Positions 32,358 to 42,465 of a DNA stretch of 64,000 nt are shown here, piece by piece. The DNA is taken from positions 433,691 through 497,690 of the forward strand of contig CAWGUE010000013.1 of NCBI GenBank assembly GCA_963825595.1, given 5' to 3'. Numbering within the stretch: position 1 is the first letter of the stretch; each line of letters opens with the position of its first letter. The position numbers and the translations under genes are program-made. The notes beneath the pieces were generated by a model. The model saw only the letters and a list, made by a program, of their open reading frames with translations. It ran no database searches and had not been told where the DNA came from. Source of the DNA: JARFQH01 sp963825595 (GTDB lineage Bacteria; Desulfobacterota; Desulfobacteria; Desulfobacterales; SG8-13).

Positions 32358-33671
32358 ATGAATATAAGTGTATTTGGGCTAGGATATGTCGGTGCAATTA
32401 CTGCAGCATGTTTGGCGGACAACGGTCATTATGTCATAGGCGTTGATACCGATGAATATAAAGTAAATATGATAAACAAAGGTGAATCGCCGATAATTGA
32501 AAAAGGTATAGAAGATTTGATCTTTAAGAATTATAATGAAGACCGCTTAAAGGCCACAACGAATGCATTTAAAGCAATAAAGGATTCAGAAATTTCACTC
32601 ATATGCGTAGGCACACCGTCTCTTAGAAACGGTAAACTTGATCTATATTTTGTAAAAAGAGTAAGCAAGCATATAGGGAAAGCATTAAATCAAAAGTCTG
32701 AATATCATATCGTAGTCGTTCGATCGACTGTACTTCCAGGAACCGTAGAAGGGGTTGTTTTGCCTAATCTGGAAAAACACTCAAAAAAAATAAGTGGAAA
32801 GCATTTCGGTGTAGTCTTCAATCCAGAATTTCTTAGAGAAGCTACAGCTGTAAATGATTTTTATAATCCTCCTAAAATCGTGATAGGACAAATAAAGAAA
32901 GAAGATGGTGAAAAAGTCAGGCATTTGTATGACGGCATTCAATCGCCAATTATTTACACCAATATTAAAATCGCTGAGTTGGTGAAATATTGCGATAATG
33001 CCTTTCATGCTTTGAAAATATCATTTGCCAACGAAATAGGGACGATTTGCAAGCGACTCGGGATAGATTCACATTTAGTAATGGATATTTTCTGTCAAGA
33101 TACTATTTTGAATTTATCTCCAACTTATTTGAAACCCGGTTACGCTTTTGGAGGATCTTGCCTTCCGAAAGATTTAAGGGCTATTAGCTACTTCGCAAGA
33201 CATAATGACATCGATTTGCCAGTTCTTAATTCTATTATTAATAGCAACAATAGCCAAGTCATTAATGCATTAGAACTAATTAAGAATAAAAGAAGAAAAA
33301 AGATAGGGTTTCTCGGGTTTGCATTCAAAGCCGGAACAGATGATTTGAGAGAATCGCCCGTTGTGACACTAATCGAAACACTGCTTGGTCAGGGTTATGA
33401 AATACAAATATATGATAAAAGTGTAAACCTCTCTTTTCTTAGAGGTACTAACAAGAAATATATTGAAGAACGAATACCCCATGTAGCCTCGCTTATAAGA
33501 GAAAACATAAAAGATATAATTAAATTTGCGGAAGTATTAGTTATTGGTAATAAAGAAAAAGAGTTTGAGAAAGTTTTAAAAAAAGCATCAAAAAATCAAG
33601 TTATTATAGACCTGGTTAGAATATCTGACAACGTACAAACTTTTGCAAATTACGAAGGAATATCTTGGTGA
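32358..33671 (+). CDS. algD: GDP-mannose 6-dehydrogenase
   Basis: 437 residues, nearly the same length as Pseudomonas AlgD. The Rossmann motif VFGLGYVGAITAACLA is at the N-terminus, VVVRSTVLPGTV is near residue 120 and FNPEFLREATAV near 154. GYAFGGSCLPKD carries the catalytic Cys at residue 268, the same number as in AlgD. The protein ends YEGISW, close to the AlgD ending. AlgD oxidises GDP-mannose twice to GDP-mannuronic acid in the cytosol. General UDP-glucose dehydrogenases are less similar at the C-terminus, so GDP-mannose is the better prediction. It implies a mannuronate (or derived uronate) in the polysaccharide. A ribosome site AGGAGA lies nine bases before the ATG. Confidence 0.85.
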   Translation: MNISVFGLGYVGAITAACLADNGHYVIGVDTDEYKVNMINKGESPIIEKGIEDLIFKNYNEDRLKATTNAFKAIKDSEISLICVGTPSLRNGKLDLYFVKRVSKHIGKALNQKSEYHIVVVRSTVLPGTVEGVVLPNLEKHSKKISGKHFGVVFNPEFLREATAVNDFYNPPKIVIGQIKKEDGEKVRHLYDGIQSPIIYTNIKIAELVKYCDNAFHALKISFANEIGTICKRLGIDSHLVMDIFCQDTILNLSPTYLKPGYAFGGSCLPKDLRAISYFARHNDIDLPVLNSIINSNNSQVINALELIKNKRRKKIGFLGFAFKAGTDDLRESPVVTLIETLLGQGYEIQIYDKSVNLSFLRGTNKKYIEERIPHVASLIRENIKDIIKFAEVLVIGNKEKEFEKVLKKASKNQVIIDLVRISDNVQTFANYEGISW

Positions 33672-34254
33672 TACTATGCTGGAAAAATAATGAAAAGTAC
33701 GAGTAAAAAGCATCAGGCAAAAAAAAAAGAAAAAAATTATCAGGATTCAATACAATGATATCAATTATAGAGCCTGTCCGACAACTCCCTCATCTTGGGA
33801 TGTAGAACAGGGAGCAGAGTCAGAGATAAAAAACCGTAAAAAATACTGACAACACATTGAATAAATTATAAATAAATGTTATATAAGCTCCTGGATTTCA
33901 ATCAGGAGGCATTTGGTTTGAAGATACCCACACCGCGCAATCTCCGGCCATACAATCAGGAACAGATGCAGCTTTTTTCGCCAAGTGTTCAAAGCCTTAT
34001 CGAGGCCGACGACCTGTGCATGGTGGTCAATGATGTCGTTAAAACGCTGGATCTTTCCTGTTTGTACAAGAAAGTCGCCACCGAAGGCAATCCGGCCTAT
34101 CATCCGGCGATGATGCTTAAGATTTATTTTTATGCTTATGCCAGGGGAATATTCAGTTCCCGCAGGATTGCCCAAGCGCTCAAAGAGAACATCGCCTTTA
34201 TTTTTCTGGCCGCATGGCAAAAGCCAAATTTTCGCACCATCAGCGATTTTACTA

Positions 34255-35363
34255 ATACGGCAAATAAATATACCAAATACTTCTCTTTTATGGTATAGCA
34301 TCGTGTATGGAAAAGACAGATACACGAAAGCTGAAACCAGAAGTGCAACAAGAGCTCCGCAATCAGGCCATCAGGCTTCGTAAATCAGGGATGGCCTACA
34401 AGCAAATCGGCGAGATCGTTGGCGTTCATCCTACCAATGTGTGCAAGTGGTGGAAAGCCTACGAACAGGGTGGCAAAAAGGCGGTCAGACATAAAAAGCG
34501 AGGTCGCCGCAAAGGTGATTGCCGCACACTGACCAAAGATCAGGAGCGTGAGCTTCAACGCGCGATCAAAGATCGATGCCCTGATCAATTGAAACTGCCG
34601 TTTTCCTTGTGGACACGCATTGCGGTCCAACAGTTGGTCAAACAATTGTATGCGATTCAAATGCCCATTCGAACGGTCGGAGAATATTTGAAGCGCTGGG
34701 GATTTACCCCGCAGAAGCCGTTAACCAGGGCATATGAAAAGAACCCGCAAGCCATTAAACAATGGTTAGGCGAATCGTATCCCGCTATTGCCGATCGGGC
34801 CAAAACAGAAGACGCCGAGATTCATTGGGGCGATGAAACCGGGTTGCTGAACAACGCCTATTACCATCGCAGTTACGCCCCTGCCGGCAAAACACCGGCA
34901 ATCCAGATGCCGGCTAAGCGTGAGCGGGTGTCAATGATATCGACTGTGACCAACCAAGGCAAAATTCGTTTCATGTTGTATGAAGATGCCATGAATGCCA
35001 AAACGTTGATCCGGTTCATGACCCGCTTGATTAAAGATGCCGACCGGAAAGTTTTTTTAATTTTAGATAATTTGCGAACCCATCATAGTAAGCCAGTTCG
35101 AGAATGGCTTGAAGATCACAAGCATGAAATTGAAGTGTTCTTCCTGCCATCCTATTCACCGGAACTGAACCCTGATGAATATTTGAACCGCGATCTGAAA
35201 CTCAATGTTCATAGTGGCATGCCAGCACGAACAAAATTACAATTGAAACGAAAAACTATCGGCCACTTGCGCAAGCTTCAAAAGTTGCCCAAAAGAATAA
35301 TGAAATACTTCAAAGACCCCAACATTGCTTATGCTGCATAGTTGGTGTGTTTAATTGCCATAG
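34255..35363. mobile_element. IS630-family insertion sequence, complete
   Basis: The element is 1109 bp and sits within the IS1182 transposase gene. Its ends, ATACGGCAAATAAATATACC on the left and the inverse of CTATGGCAATTAAACACACC on the right, match at about 15 of 20 positions. TA is duplicated at both junctions (34253-34254 and 35364-35365), the TA target expected of IS630/Tc1-type elements. Confidence 0.85.
34307..35341 (+). CDS. IS630-family transposase
   Basis: 344 residues and intact. A helix-turn-helix (YKQIGEIVGVHPTNVCKWWK) occupies about residues 28-50. The DDE core follows: IHWGDETGLLN near residue 178, VFLILDNLRTHHSKP near 250 and LPSYSPELNPDEYLN near 285, giving Asp, Asp and Glu. 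It mobilises its own element into TA targets. It reads in the same direction as the gene it interrupts. Confidence 0.9.
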   Translation: MEKTDTRKLKPEVQQELRNQAIRLRKSGMAYKQIGEIVGVHPTNVCKWWKAYEQGGKKAVRHKKRGRRKGDCRTLTKDQERELQRAIKDRCPDQLKLPFSLWTRIAVQQLVKQLYAIQMPIRTVGEYLKRWGFTPQKPLTRAYEKNPQAIKQWLGESYPAIADRAKTEDAEIHWGDETGLLNNAYYHRSYAPAGKTPAIQMPAKRERVSMISTVTNQGKIRFMLYEDAMNAKTLIRFMTRLIKDADRKVFLILDNLRTHHSKPVREWLEDHKHEIEVFFLPSYSPELNPDEYLNRDLKLNVHSGMPARTKLQLKRKTIGHLRKLQKLPKRIMKYFKDPNIAYAA

Positions 35364-36673
35364 TAATAGAAAGAACAACCTCAAAGAGCTGGGCCTGCTG
35401 TTTGCCCAGATCGTTCAGCTGTGCCGGCAGCTGGGCATGGTCAAGCTGTGCCATATTGCCATTGACGGTACCAAGATCAAAGCCAACGCCTCTGAGGCCA
35501 GTACCTACGATCGCGAGCGGATCGAAAAAGAGATCAAGCGCTGGCTGGAGAAAGCCGAGGCCATCGATCAGCAGGAAGACGCCCTATACGGTCCGGATAA
35601 AACCGGCGATGAACTTCCAGAAGACATCCGTGATCCGGAGAAACGGATCAAAAAGCTCAAAGAACTGAAGAAGAAGCTGGATGCCGGCGGCAGCGAAAAA
35701 ATCAACAAAACAGATCCTGACGCGGTTTTCATGAAAACCACAAATGGCATCAAAACATCATACAATGCCCAGGCGGCCGTGGATACCGAGCATCAGGTCA
35801 TAGTGGCCGCCGATGTCACCAATGACGCCGCTGATGTCGATCAGCTTTTGCCGATGGTCGAGCAGACACAAGAGAACACCTCCGGGAAAGTTAAAGAGTG
35901 CAGCGCCGACTCCGGATACAGTTCCGGTGAGAACTTAAAGGCGATGGCCACGCGTGAAATTGACGCCTACATCCCGGATCGCGAGTATCAGGCGCAGCAG
36001 TTCGGCAAACCGGTAGGTGACTTTGACAAAGAAAGCTTTGTCTATGACCAGCGGCGCGACTGCTACATCTGCGTTGAAGGAGAGGAGCTTCATTTTTCTG
36101 AACTTCAAAAGCGAAAGAAAAAGGAACCGCTGAGGATCTACCGGGGCAGAACCTGCCAGGCATGCCGGTTTTTCGGCTTTTGCACCACAAGCAAGACCGG
36201 CCGAAGCATATCGCGTCATCCCTATGAGAAAGAGCTACGGCAAATGCGCCGCAAACTGGATACCGAATCTGGCAAGGCGATTTATGGGAAACGCAAATAT
36301 AGCGATGAGCCGCCTTTTGGACATATCCAATCGATTATGGGATTTACCGGCTTTCAGCTTCGCGGAAAGCAGAAAGTAACCGGAGAATTCAAACTGGTCT
36401 CTATTGCCCATAATTTGAGAAAAATCTAGCTCTATCTAAAAGCCAGCGGTAATAACCTGTCCGAAATGTGTCCTGCACCATGTTGTTGGTTCGATCCTTC
36501 CGTAGAGAATTAGATATTGAACGCGGTCCGGAAGTAATTTTGGTAAAAGGACCAACTAAATTATCCGCTTCTTAAAAATGACTGAATATCGGTCTGACCA
36601 ATAAAAATATCGCTAAAAAGTTACAAGACAGACTCTTTACTATCGATTATAGAAAAAAGGACTTATTACTTTT

Positions 36674-38833
36674 ATGCGTCAACTTTCTCAAAAACTAAAA
36701 GACGGAACAATGAAAATTATTGAAACACCCATGCCCGTGCTCAAGGCAGGAAATATTATTGTAAAAAATCACTACTCTTTTATCAGCGCCGGTTCAGAAG
36801 GCAGTACAGTTAAAGCGGCGAGGAAAGGATATTTAGGAAAAGCCAGAGAGAGACCGCAACAGGTTAAACAGGTTATTGATACACTCAAAACTCAAGGACC
36901 TATACAGACTTACCGTGCTGTTATGAAAAAACTAGATGCGTTTTCGCCACTTGGGTATTCAAGTGCTGGAGAGGTGATTGAAGTTCACGATGGGGTTAGT
37001 GGATTTCGCATTGGAGACCTCGTCGCCTGTGGTGGACTCACAGCATCACACGCCGAGGTAGTTAGCGTTCCTATCAGCCTATGCGTAAAATTAGAGCCAG
37101 ACGCAGACCTTAAGCAGGCCACCTATAACACTTTAGGTGCGATAGCACTACAAGGCGTGCGGCAAGCAGAGTTAAGGCTCGGTGAGACCTGCTGTGTTAT
37201 AGGACTTGGAATTTTAGGGCAATTAACCGCGATTCTTTTAAATATTTCTGGAGTGAAGGTTATTGGAGTTGATATTGATCCAGCAATGATAAAATTTGCA
37301 GGCGATCACGGCCTGGATATGGTTTTACAGCGTGAAGAATCTGGAATAGAGGATATGATTCTTCAATTCACGCAAGGGTATGGCTGCGATGGCGTCATTA
37401 TCACTGCCGCTACTGAATCTTTAGACCCCATAAATTTCGCAGGTGCCATTGCAAGGAAAAAGGGAACAATTGTTGTTGTGGGTGCCGTACCAACTGGATT
37501 TGATAGGGAGCCGCATTTTTATAAGAAAGAGCTGCATATTAAAATGTCTTGTTCATATGGGCCTGGACGATATGACCTAAATTATGAAGAGAAAGGACTG
37601 GATTATCCATACGGTTATGTGCGGTGGACAGAAAACAGAAATATGGCTGCATTTCAAGATCTTATTTACAGAAAAAAAATTGATGTGAGTTACCTGACGA
37701 CACATTCTTTTAAACTGGAAGAGGCGCCCACTGCTTATGAATTGATGATAACCAAATCCGAACCCTATGTCGGAATATTAATCGAGTACGACGTAAAGAA
37801 AAAGCCGAAAAGGGAAAAAATTGTAAACAAAATTCAGCCTAAAAGTAGTGGATCAAAATCTATTAACATAGGTTTCATCGGCGCAGGATCATACGCTCAA
37901 AGTTATATACTCCCGAATATCCCCAAAGGCGGAAATATTTCTCTAAAGGGGGTAATGACGGCGACCAGCACTGGTTCTCGTTCAGTATCTGATCGTTTCG
38001 GGTTTGAATTTTGTTCTGGGGATGACAAAGATATTCTGGAAAATGAAAATATCAATACTGTATTTATTGCTACACGACATGATTCTCATGCGGAATATGT
38101 GATAAAGGCGATAGAGTCAGGTAAACACGTTTTTGTTGAAAAACCACTTTGTTTAACAGCACAAGAGTTGGTTAAAATCGCCGACACATACGAATCAAAT
38201 TTGAATTCAAGAGACACAGCGCAAATCATGATGGTCGGATACAATAGAAGGTTCTCACCTTTAGCACAGATTGCTAAAGAACAATTCGGCAATGGTCCGA
38301 TGGCCATATTATATAGGATTAATGCCGGGTATATACCCAAGGATACTTGGATTCAAGATAAAGAGTTGGGTGGCGGTAGAATTGTCGGTGAAGTATGTCA
38401 TTTTGTCGATTTTTTGACATATATAACAGGTTCTGCTCCGGTATCAGTTTTTGCTACAAATATGATTGAACCCAATAACCTAGATGATATACTCAATATT
38501 TCGCTGTCTTATAAAAATGGATCGATCGGAACTATTTGCTATTTTTCGAATGGGGATAAATGTTTACCGAAAGAACGCGTCGAAATATTCTGCAATGGTT
38601 GTGCAGCAGTAATTGAAGATTTTCGTAACTTATCCATATTTGAAAAAGGTAAACGCAAAAACAAAAAATTAATAACCCAAGATAAGGGCCAAAGAAATGA
38701 AGTCAAAAAATTTGTTGAAAATATTATGTCCGGTTGTAAAGAAGTAATACCATTTAAAGAAATTATAGATACATCAACGGTGACCTTCAAAATTATCGAG
38801 TCGATTCATGCAAGAAAGTGTGTCAACATATAG
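36674..38833 (+). CDS. Bi-domain oxidoreductase: zinc-type alcohol dehydrogenase fused to Gfo/Idh/MocA
   Basis: 719 residues in two enzyme domains. Residues 1 to about 365 are a medium-chain dehydrogenase (LGYSSAGEVIEV, GDLVACGG, and the Rossmann CCVIGLGILGQLTAILLN near 175). Residues about 395-719 are a Gfo/Idh/MocA domain (INIGFIGAGSYAQSYILP, then HVFVEKPL near 490). Fusions of this type are regular members of exopolysaccharide clusters, often next to heparinase II/III genes. They are thought to oxidise and re-reduce a sugar, although the reaction is not established. The gene starts 37 bases after the IS1182 end. AAGGA lies about 13 bases before the ATG. Confidence 0.85.
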   Translation: MRQLSQKLKDGTMKIIETPMPVLKAGNIIVKNHYSFISAGSEGSTVKAARKGYLGKARERPQQVKQVIDTLKTQGPIQTYRAVMKKLDAFSPLGYSSAGEVIEVHDGVSGFRIGDLVACGGLTASHAEVVSVPISLCVKLEPDADLKQATYNTLGAIALQGVRQAELRLGETCCVIGLGILGQLTAILLNISGVKVIGVDIDPAMIKFAGDHGLDMVLQREESGIEDMILQFTQGYGCDGVIITAATESLDPINFAGAIARKKGTIVVVGAVPTGFDREPHFYKKELHIKMSCSYGPGRYDLNYEEKGLDYPYGYVRWTENRNMAAFQDLIYRKKIDVSYLTTHSFKLEEAPTAYELMITKSEPYVGILIEYDVKKKPKREKIVNKIQPKSSGSKSINIGFIGAGSYAQSYILPNIPKGGNISLKGVMTATSTGSRSVSDRFGFEFCSGDDKDILENENINTVFIATRHDSHAEYVIKAIESGKHVFVEKPLCLTAQELVKIADTYESNLNSRDTAQIMMVGYNRRFSPLAQIAKEQFGNGPMAILYRINAGYIPKDTWIQDKELGGGRIVGEVCHFVDFLTYITGSAPVSVFATNMIEPNNLDDILNISLSYKNGSIGTICYFSNGDKCLPKERVEIFCNGCAAVIEDFRNLSIFEKGKRKNKKLITQDKGQRNEVKKFVENIMSGCKEVIPFKEIIDTSTVTFKIIESIHARKCVNI

Positions 38834-38964
38834 AGACAAAACACTAACCTGTATTATAAATACCAGTTGATGAAAAGTAAAAATAATCAGATAGAGAATG
38901 ATATATGGCAAATAAAATAATGTTGGAAAGCCCTTCATGCGCAAATGATCATTATTAACACACT

Positions 38965-40233
38965 ATGACAAAGATTAACCATCTTAAAAAATACAAATAT
39001 ATCTATTTTTTAGCCTTGACAACGGTTATTGGGTTTATAGCATTCTGGAGTAGTAATAGGGATCTTCCTGCTATTTCGCCATATCCAGACGGAAAGAACT
39101 TTGCATTCACGATCACCGCTGACCCCGACGGAAGCAACTTAGAAGAAAGTCAAGTAATATATGAATACATTGCTGATTTGGGAATGAGGACAACTATAGC
39201 TCTGTGGGTTAAGGATTCAAAGAGATCGACAGGCATTCCAGATATTGCTACAAGTCAAAATTATGGAGACTCATGTGAACGTATTGAATATTTGAGGTAT
39301 ATGCAAAAGCTACAACGCAAAGGATTTGAAGTCGCGCTCCACACTGTGACATCTGGAAATGATAGAAGGGAAGAAACCATTGAGGGATATGAGCTCTTTA
39401 AAAAATATTTCGGGTCCTACCCAAGTATCAATATAATGCACTCTACGAACCTTGAAAATATCTATTGGGGAAAAAAGGTTGTCAACAATAAATTTGTACG
39501 AAAATTAGTCTCTTTAAGTGCTGATCGGGCCGAGTTGCCTTTTGGTGGAGATGATCCAAATAGTGAATATTTTTGGGGGGACATAATTAAGAAAAAAACA
39601 AAATATGTAAGACTCTGGGGTACCTCGGATATTGACACACTTAATTTAAACCCAAGTATGCCGTACCATGATCCCCAAAAGCCATATGTGAACTACTGGT
39701 TTTCTTTTTCAGACGGATGGACGGAGGAAATATTCAATGAATTGCTAAAATCCGATAATATAAAAAAATTAGTCAAAGAAAGGGGGGCATGTATAGTATA
39801 CACACATTTCGCTAGAAATTTCGTTAATGATGGAGAATTAAGCGAAAAATTCAAAAGCAGAATGAGAGAATTAACTCAGCAGAAGGATGGTTGGTTTGTA
39901 CCAACTACTACATTGTTGGACAGACTGTTACTGATGAAAAAAGTCAGGCTTGAAGGGCGCGACCAGTTTTTAATAGTCACAAATTACAATAGCAGTACCG
40001 TGACAGGAGTTACAATTTTAGTACAAAAAAATGACGGTTTTTATTATCCTGATGGAGTTATGGTTAAGCCCAACGAGGATGGTGAGATCATCATTGAGAA
40101 ATTGCTGCCTGGAGAAACTAAAATCTTATGTTTTAATAAAAAATATTTAAATTCGTTAAGAGAGTACCCGAATTTTACTGAAAAATTAAATATGTTCATA
40201 CAACGCGCCTTTGTATATTTGTCCCATAATTAG
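38965..40233 (+). CDS. Membrane-anchored polysaccharide deacetylase-like protein
   Basis: 422 residues with one N-terminal membrane helix at about 13-30 and the rest outside the cytoplasm. FAFTITADPDGSNLE near residue 48 resembles the TxDD opening of NodB-type (CE4) deacetylases, EVALHTVTSG near 125 gives a candidate metal His, and CIVYTHFAR near 280 matches the late His motif. The canonical DD pair is altered (ADPDG), so catalytic activity is uncertain. The C-terminal 100 residues form a beta-rich domain. In this cluster it may deacetylate the secreted glycan. No clear Shine-Dalgarno sequence precedes the ATG. Confidence 0.7.
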   Translation: MTKINHLKKYKYIYFLALTTVIGFIAFWSSNRDLPAISPYPDGKNFAFTITADPDGSNLEESQVIYEYIADLGMRTTIALWVKDSKRSTGIPDIATSQNYGDSCERIEYLRYMQKLQRKGFEVALHTVTSGNDRREETIEGYELFKKYFGSYPSINIMHSTNLENIYWGKKVVNNKFVRKLVSLSADRAELPFGGDDPNSEYFWGDIIKKKTKYVRLWGTSDIDTLNLNPSMPYHDPQKPYVNYWFSFSDGWTEEIFNELLKSDNIKKLVKERGACIVYTHFARNFVNDGELSEKFKSRMRELTQQKDGWFVPTTTLLDRLLLMKKVRLEGRDQFLIVTNYNSSTVTGVTILVQKNDGFYYPDGVMVKPNEDGEIIIEKLLPGETKILCFNKKYLNSLREYPNFTEKLNMFIQRAFVYLSHN

Positions 40234-40288
40234 TATTTTTTCATAACAAAAATCGTAAAAGAGCTTTATTGAATAAAAATATTAAAAA

Positions 40289-41299
40289 ATGAAAATTTGG
40301 TTTGATTTAACAAACTCGCCGCATGTTAATTTCTTTGATAACTTAATCAGAGAACTTGAAGCTGAGCATGAGCTGATAATAACGTGCCGTCCGCTGGCAA
40401 ACACGATTGATTTACTCAAGATGTACGGGTACAAATATAAAATTATCGGCAGTCACTATGGGCAGAACAAAATAAAAAAGGCGATAGGGTTTATTGTACG
40501 AGTAATTCAACTCGTATGGTTTTTAAGAAATAAAGAGGCTGATGTCGCGATCTCGCATAGTTCTTTTTACTCACCCGTTGTTTCATGGGTTCTGAGAATA
40601 CGCTGCATATATTTAAATGACAATGAATACGCTGAAGGGAATAGAATATCGTTTTTATTTGCCGATAAAATTATGATACCTGAATTCCTTAACATTGAAA
40701 AGGTAATAAAACAGGGAGCAAAAAAAGAGAAAATCGTCGTTTATCCTGGTGTCAAGGAAGGAGTTTATCTCTGGGTATATGGCATCACACCACACGCTAA
40801 AAGCAGTAATGGGAGAGTGTTTTACATTCGACCTGAACCATGGACAGCGCAGTATTACAAAGGACGCCGCAATTTTATGGATGATCTTTTAGTCTGTCTC
40901 CAGAGTCACGGCCAAATAATCCTTCTTCCCAGGAGCAAACAACAAGAAGATCACTACCGGAAGAGAAAATTCAAAAATATTATGATACCGGATAGCTCCA
41001 TAAAACTGACTGAAATAATAAAAAGATGTGACTTGTTTATCGGCGCCGGTGGAACCATGACGCGAGAAGCGGCTGTGTGCGGCATTCCAACCATATCGAT
41101 CTATCAGGATGAACTTCTTGATGTCGATAAATACCTAATTGATAGCGGGTTCATGATACACAAAAAAGAATTGGACCCTGAAAGTGCAATCGACTTTTTG
41201 AACTCAACTGAAATACAAAACCCCAACCCAAAATTGTTAGAGAAGGGTCAAGAAGCCTACGAATTAATAAAAACCACTTTGTTAAGTCACTCGGCATGA
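40289..41299 (+). CDS. DUF354 family GT-B-like protein
   Basis: 336 residues. MKIWFDLTNSPHVNFFDNLI at the start is diagnostic of DUF354, a family with a glycosyltransferase-B-like fold and no proven reaction. The C-terminal domain has FIGAGGTMTREAAVCGIPTI near residue 250, reminiscent of the UDP-GlcNAc 2-epimerase/MurG sugar-nucleotide site. Members are frequent in archaeal and bacterial surface-polysaccharide loci. It begins a tightly packed run (gaps of 14, 42 and 26 bases) with the next three genes, implying one transcript. It could be a glycosyltransferase or an epimerase. Confidence 0.78.
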   Translation: MKIWFDLTNSPHVNFFDNLIRELEAEHELIITCRPLANTIDLLKMYGYKYKIIGSHYGQNKIKKAIGFIVRVIQLVWFLRNKEADVAISHSSFYSPVVSWVLRIRCIYLNDNEYAEGNRISFLFADKIMIPEFLNIEKVIKQGAKKEKIVVYPGVKEGVYLWVYGITPHAKSSNGRVFYIRPEPWTAQYYKGRRNFMDDLLVCLQSHGQIILLPRSKQQEDHYRKRKFKNIMIPDSSIKLTEIIKRCDLFIGAGGTMTREAAVCGIPTISIYQDELLDVDKYLIDSGFMIHKKELDPESAIDFLNSTEIQNPNPKLLEKGQEAYELIKTTLLSHSA

Positions 41300-41313
41300 A
41301 AGGGATTTAAGGT

Positions 41314-42423
41314 ATGCTAAAGGGCGGATTCATCGGATTTGGAAGAATGGGTATTACCCATTTATCTATTCTAAATACGCATCCAACTGTAAAGATTGTC
41401 GCGGTGTGTGATCAATCTAAAACGATGCTGAAAATAATGAAAAAATACGTGGACATCGACGTTTATTCCGATTATCGGGAAATGATCGATAATAAAGAGC
41501 TGGATTTCGTCGTGATATCCACGCCCAGCGACTCTCATTCGGATATTATTAATTATGCCATTTCTAAAAATCTGCATGTTTTTACTGAAAAACCGTTCGC
41601 TATGACTTCTGCTGACGGTCAAAACACCATAAACCTACTCAAGGGAAAATCGCTCGTCAATCAAGTCGGGTATGTCAATCGATTTAACGAAGTTTTCATG
41701 GAAATCAAAAAACTTCTGGATAACGGCGTCATCGGTGAGGTCAAAAATTTTAGTTCTGAAATGTATGGACCGACCGTATTGAAAGATTCAAAAGGGACGT
41801 GGCGCGGCAAGAAAAAAAGTGGCGGCGGTTGTATGTATGAGTTTGCATCTCATTGCATCGACATGGTGGTCTTTTTGCTTGGAAAACCCGAAAAAGTATC
41901 CGGTAGCATCTTGCAGAGCGTCTATTCGTCTGGTGTAGACGACCTGGTCATGTCCAATTTTATCTATAAAAACGGAATTACCGGAACCATAATGGTCAAC
42001 TGGAGTGATGAAGCATATCGTAAACCAGCCAATTTTATTACCGTCTTTGGAACAGGTGGGAAAATAATAGCCGACAAACATATGTACAAATTATTCCTGA
42101 AGAATGACAATCAAGAGCTTGGATACAACAAAGGCTGGAATACCCGCTATATTACGGATTTTGCGAAAAGTGTCCGAGTCTATGTCAGGGGAAATGAGTT
42201 TACCCGACAATTGGACTATTTTATAGAGTGCATCGAAAAGGGCAACAACAATAATGTGTCGAGCTTTGAGGAGGCACATAAAACCGACACAATAATGGAA
42301 CAGATACGACGGGATTCCGCGAAAACAATCTCTTTTACGGATACTGAGCAGGAGACATATTCAGTTCTTCCAAAGACTACTCAGAAGAAAGCATTTTGGA
42401 AAAAAATATTCAGCAAATCATAA
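41314..42423 (+). CDS. Gfo/Idh/MocA-family oxidoreductase
   Basis: 369 residues. GFIGFGRMGITHLSIL is the NAD(P) motif at the N-terminus and FTEKPFAM near residue 93 is the EKP family motif. GGGCMYEFASHCIDMVVFLL near 170 supplies the catalytic-region His. It probably oxidises or reduces a nucleotide sugar in the cytosol. It follows the DUF354 gene by 14 bases. With 5131-6189 and the 36674-38833 fusion it is the third Gfo/Idh domain here, so several distinct modified sugars or a multi-step conversion are likely. Confidence 0.85.
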   Translation: MLKGGFIGFGRMGITHLSILNTHPTVKIVAVCDQSKTMLKIMKKYVDIDVYSDYREMIDNKELDFVVISTPSDSHSDIINYAISKNLHVFTEKPFAMTSADGQNTINLLKGKSLVNQVGYVNRFNEVFMEIKKLLDNGVIGEVKNFSSEMYGPTVLKDSKGTWRGKKKSGGGCMYEFASHCIDMVVFLLGKPEKVSGSILQSVYSSGVDDLVMSNFIYKNGITGTIMVNWSDEAYRKPANFITVFGTGGKIIADKHMYKLFLKNDNQELGYNKGWNTRYITDFAKSVRVYVRGNEFTRQLDYFIECIEKGNNNNVSSFEEAHKTDTIMEQIRRDSAKTISFTDTEQETYSVLPKTTQKKAFWKKIFSKS

Positions 42424-42465
42424 TCAGAGACGATCACTTCAAGTCATTTAAGGAGAGTTATATAA

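Larger units (their letters stand above)
33876..36429 (+). pseudogene. IS1182-family transposase interrupted by IS630
   Basis: 33876-34254 encodes the N-terminal domain (YHPAMMLKIYFYAYARGIFS, PNFRTISDF), and 35366-36429 the rest (HIAIDGTKIKANASEAST, ADSGYSSGEN, and GHIQSIMGFTGFQLRGKQKV at the end). Taking out the IS630 element and one copy of its TA duplication restores one uninterrupted frame of about 480 residues. A Cys-rich segment (CQACRFFGFC) near the C-terminus fits the IS1182 family. The two halves have no other lesion, so the interruption is recent. Confidence 0.85.
33769..36636. mobile_element. IS1182-family element split by an IS630 element
   Basis: AGAGCCTGTCC at 33769 and the inverse of AGAGTCTGTCT ending at 36636 form imperfect ends. 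The sequence just outside is TATCAATTATAG on the left and TATCGATTATAG a few bases beyond the right end, perhaps a decayed long duplication. The transposase inside is a single gene split by IS630, so the element is inactive. Exact boundaries are tentative. Confidence 0.55.
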
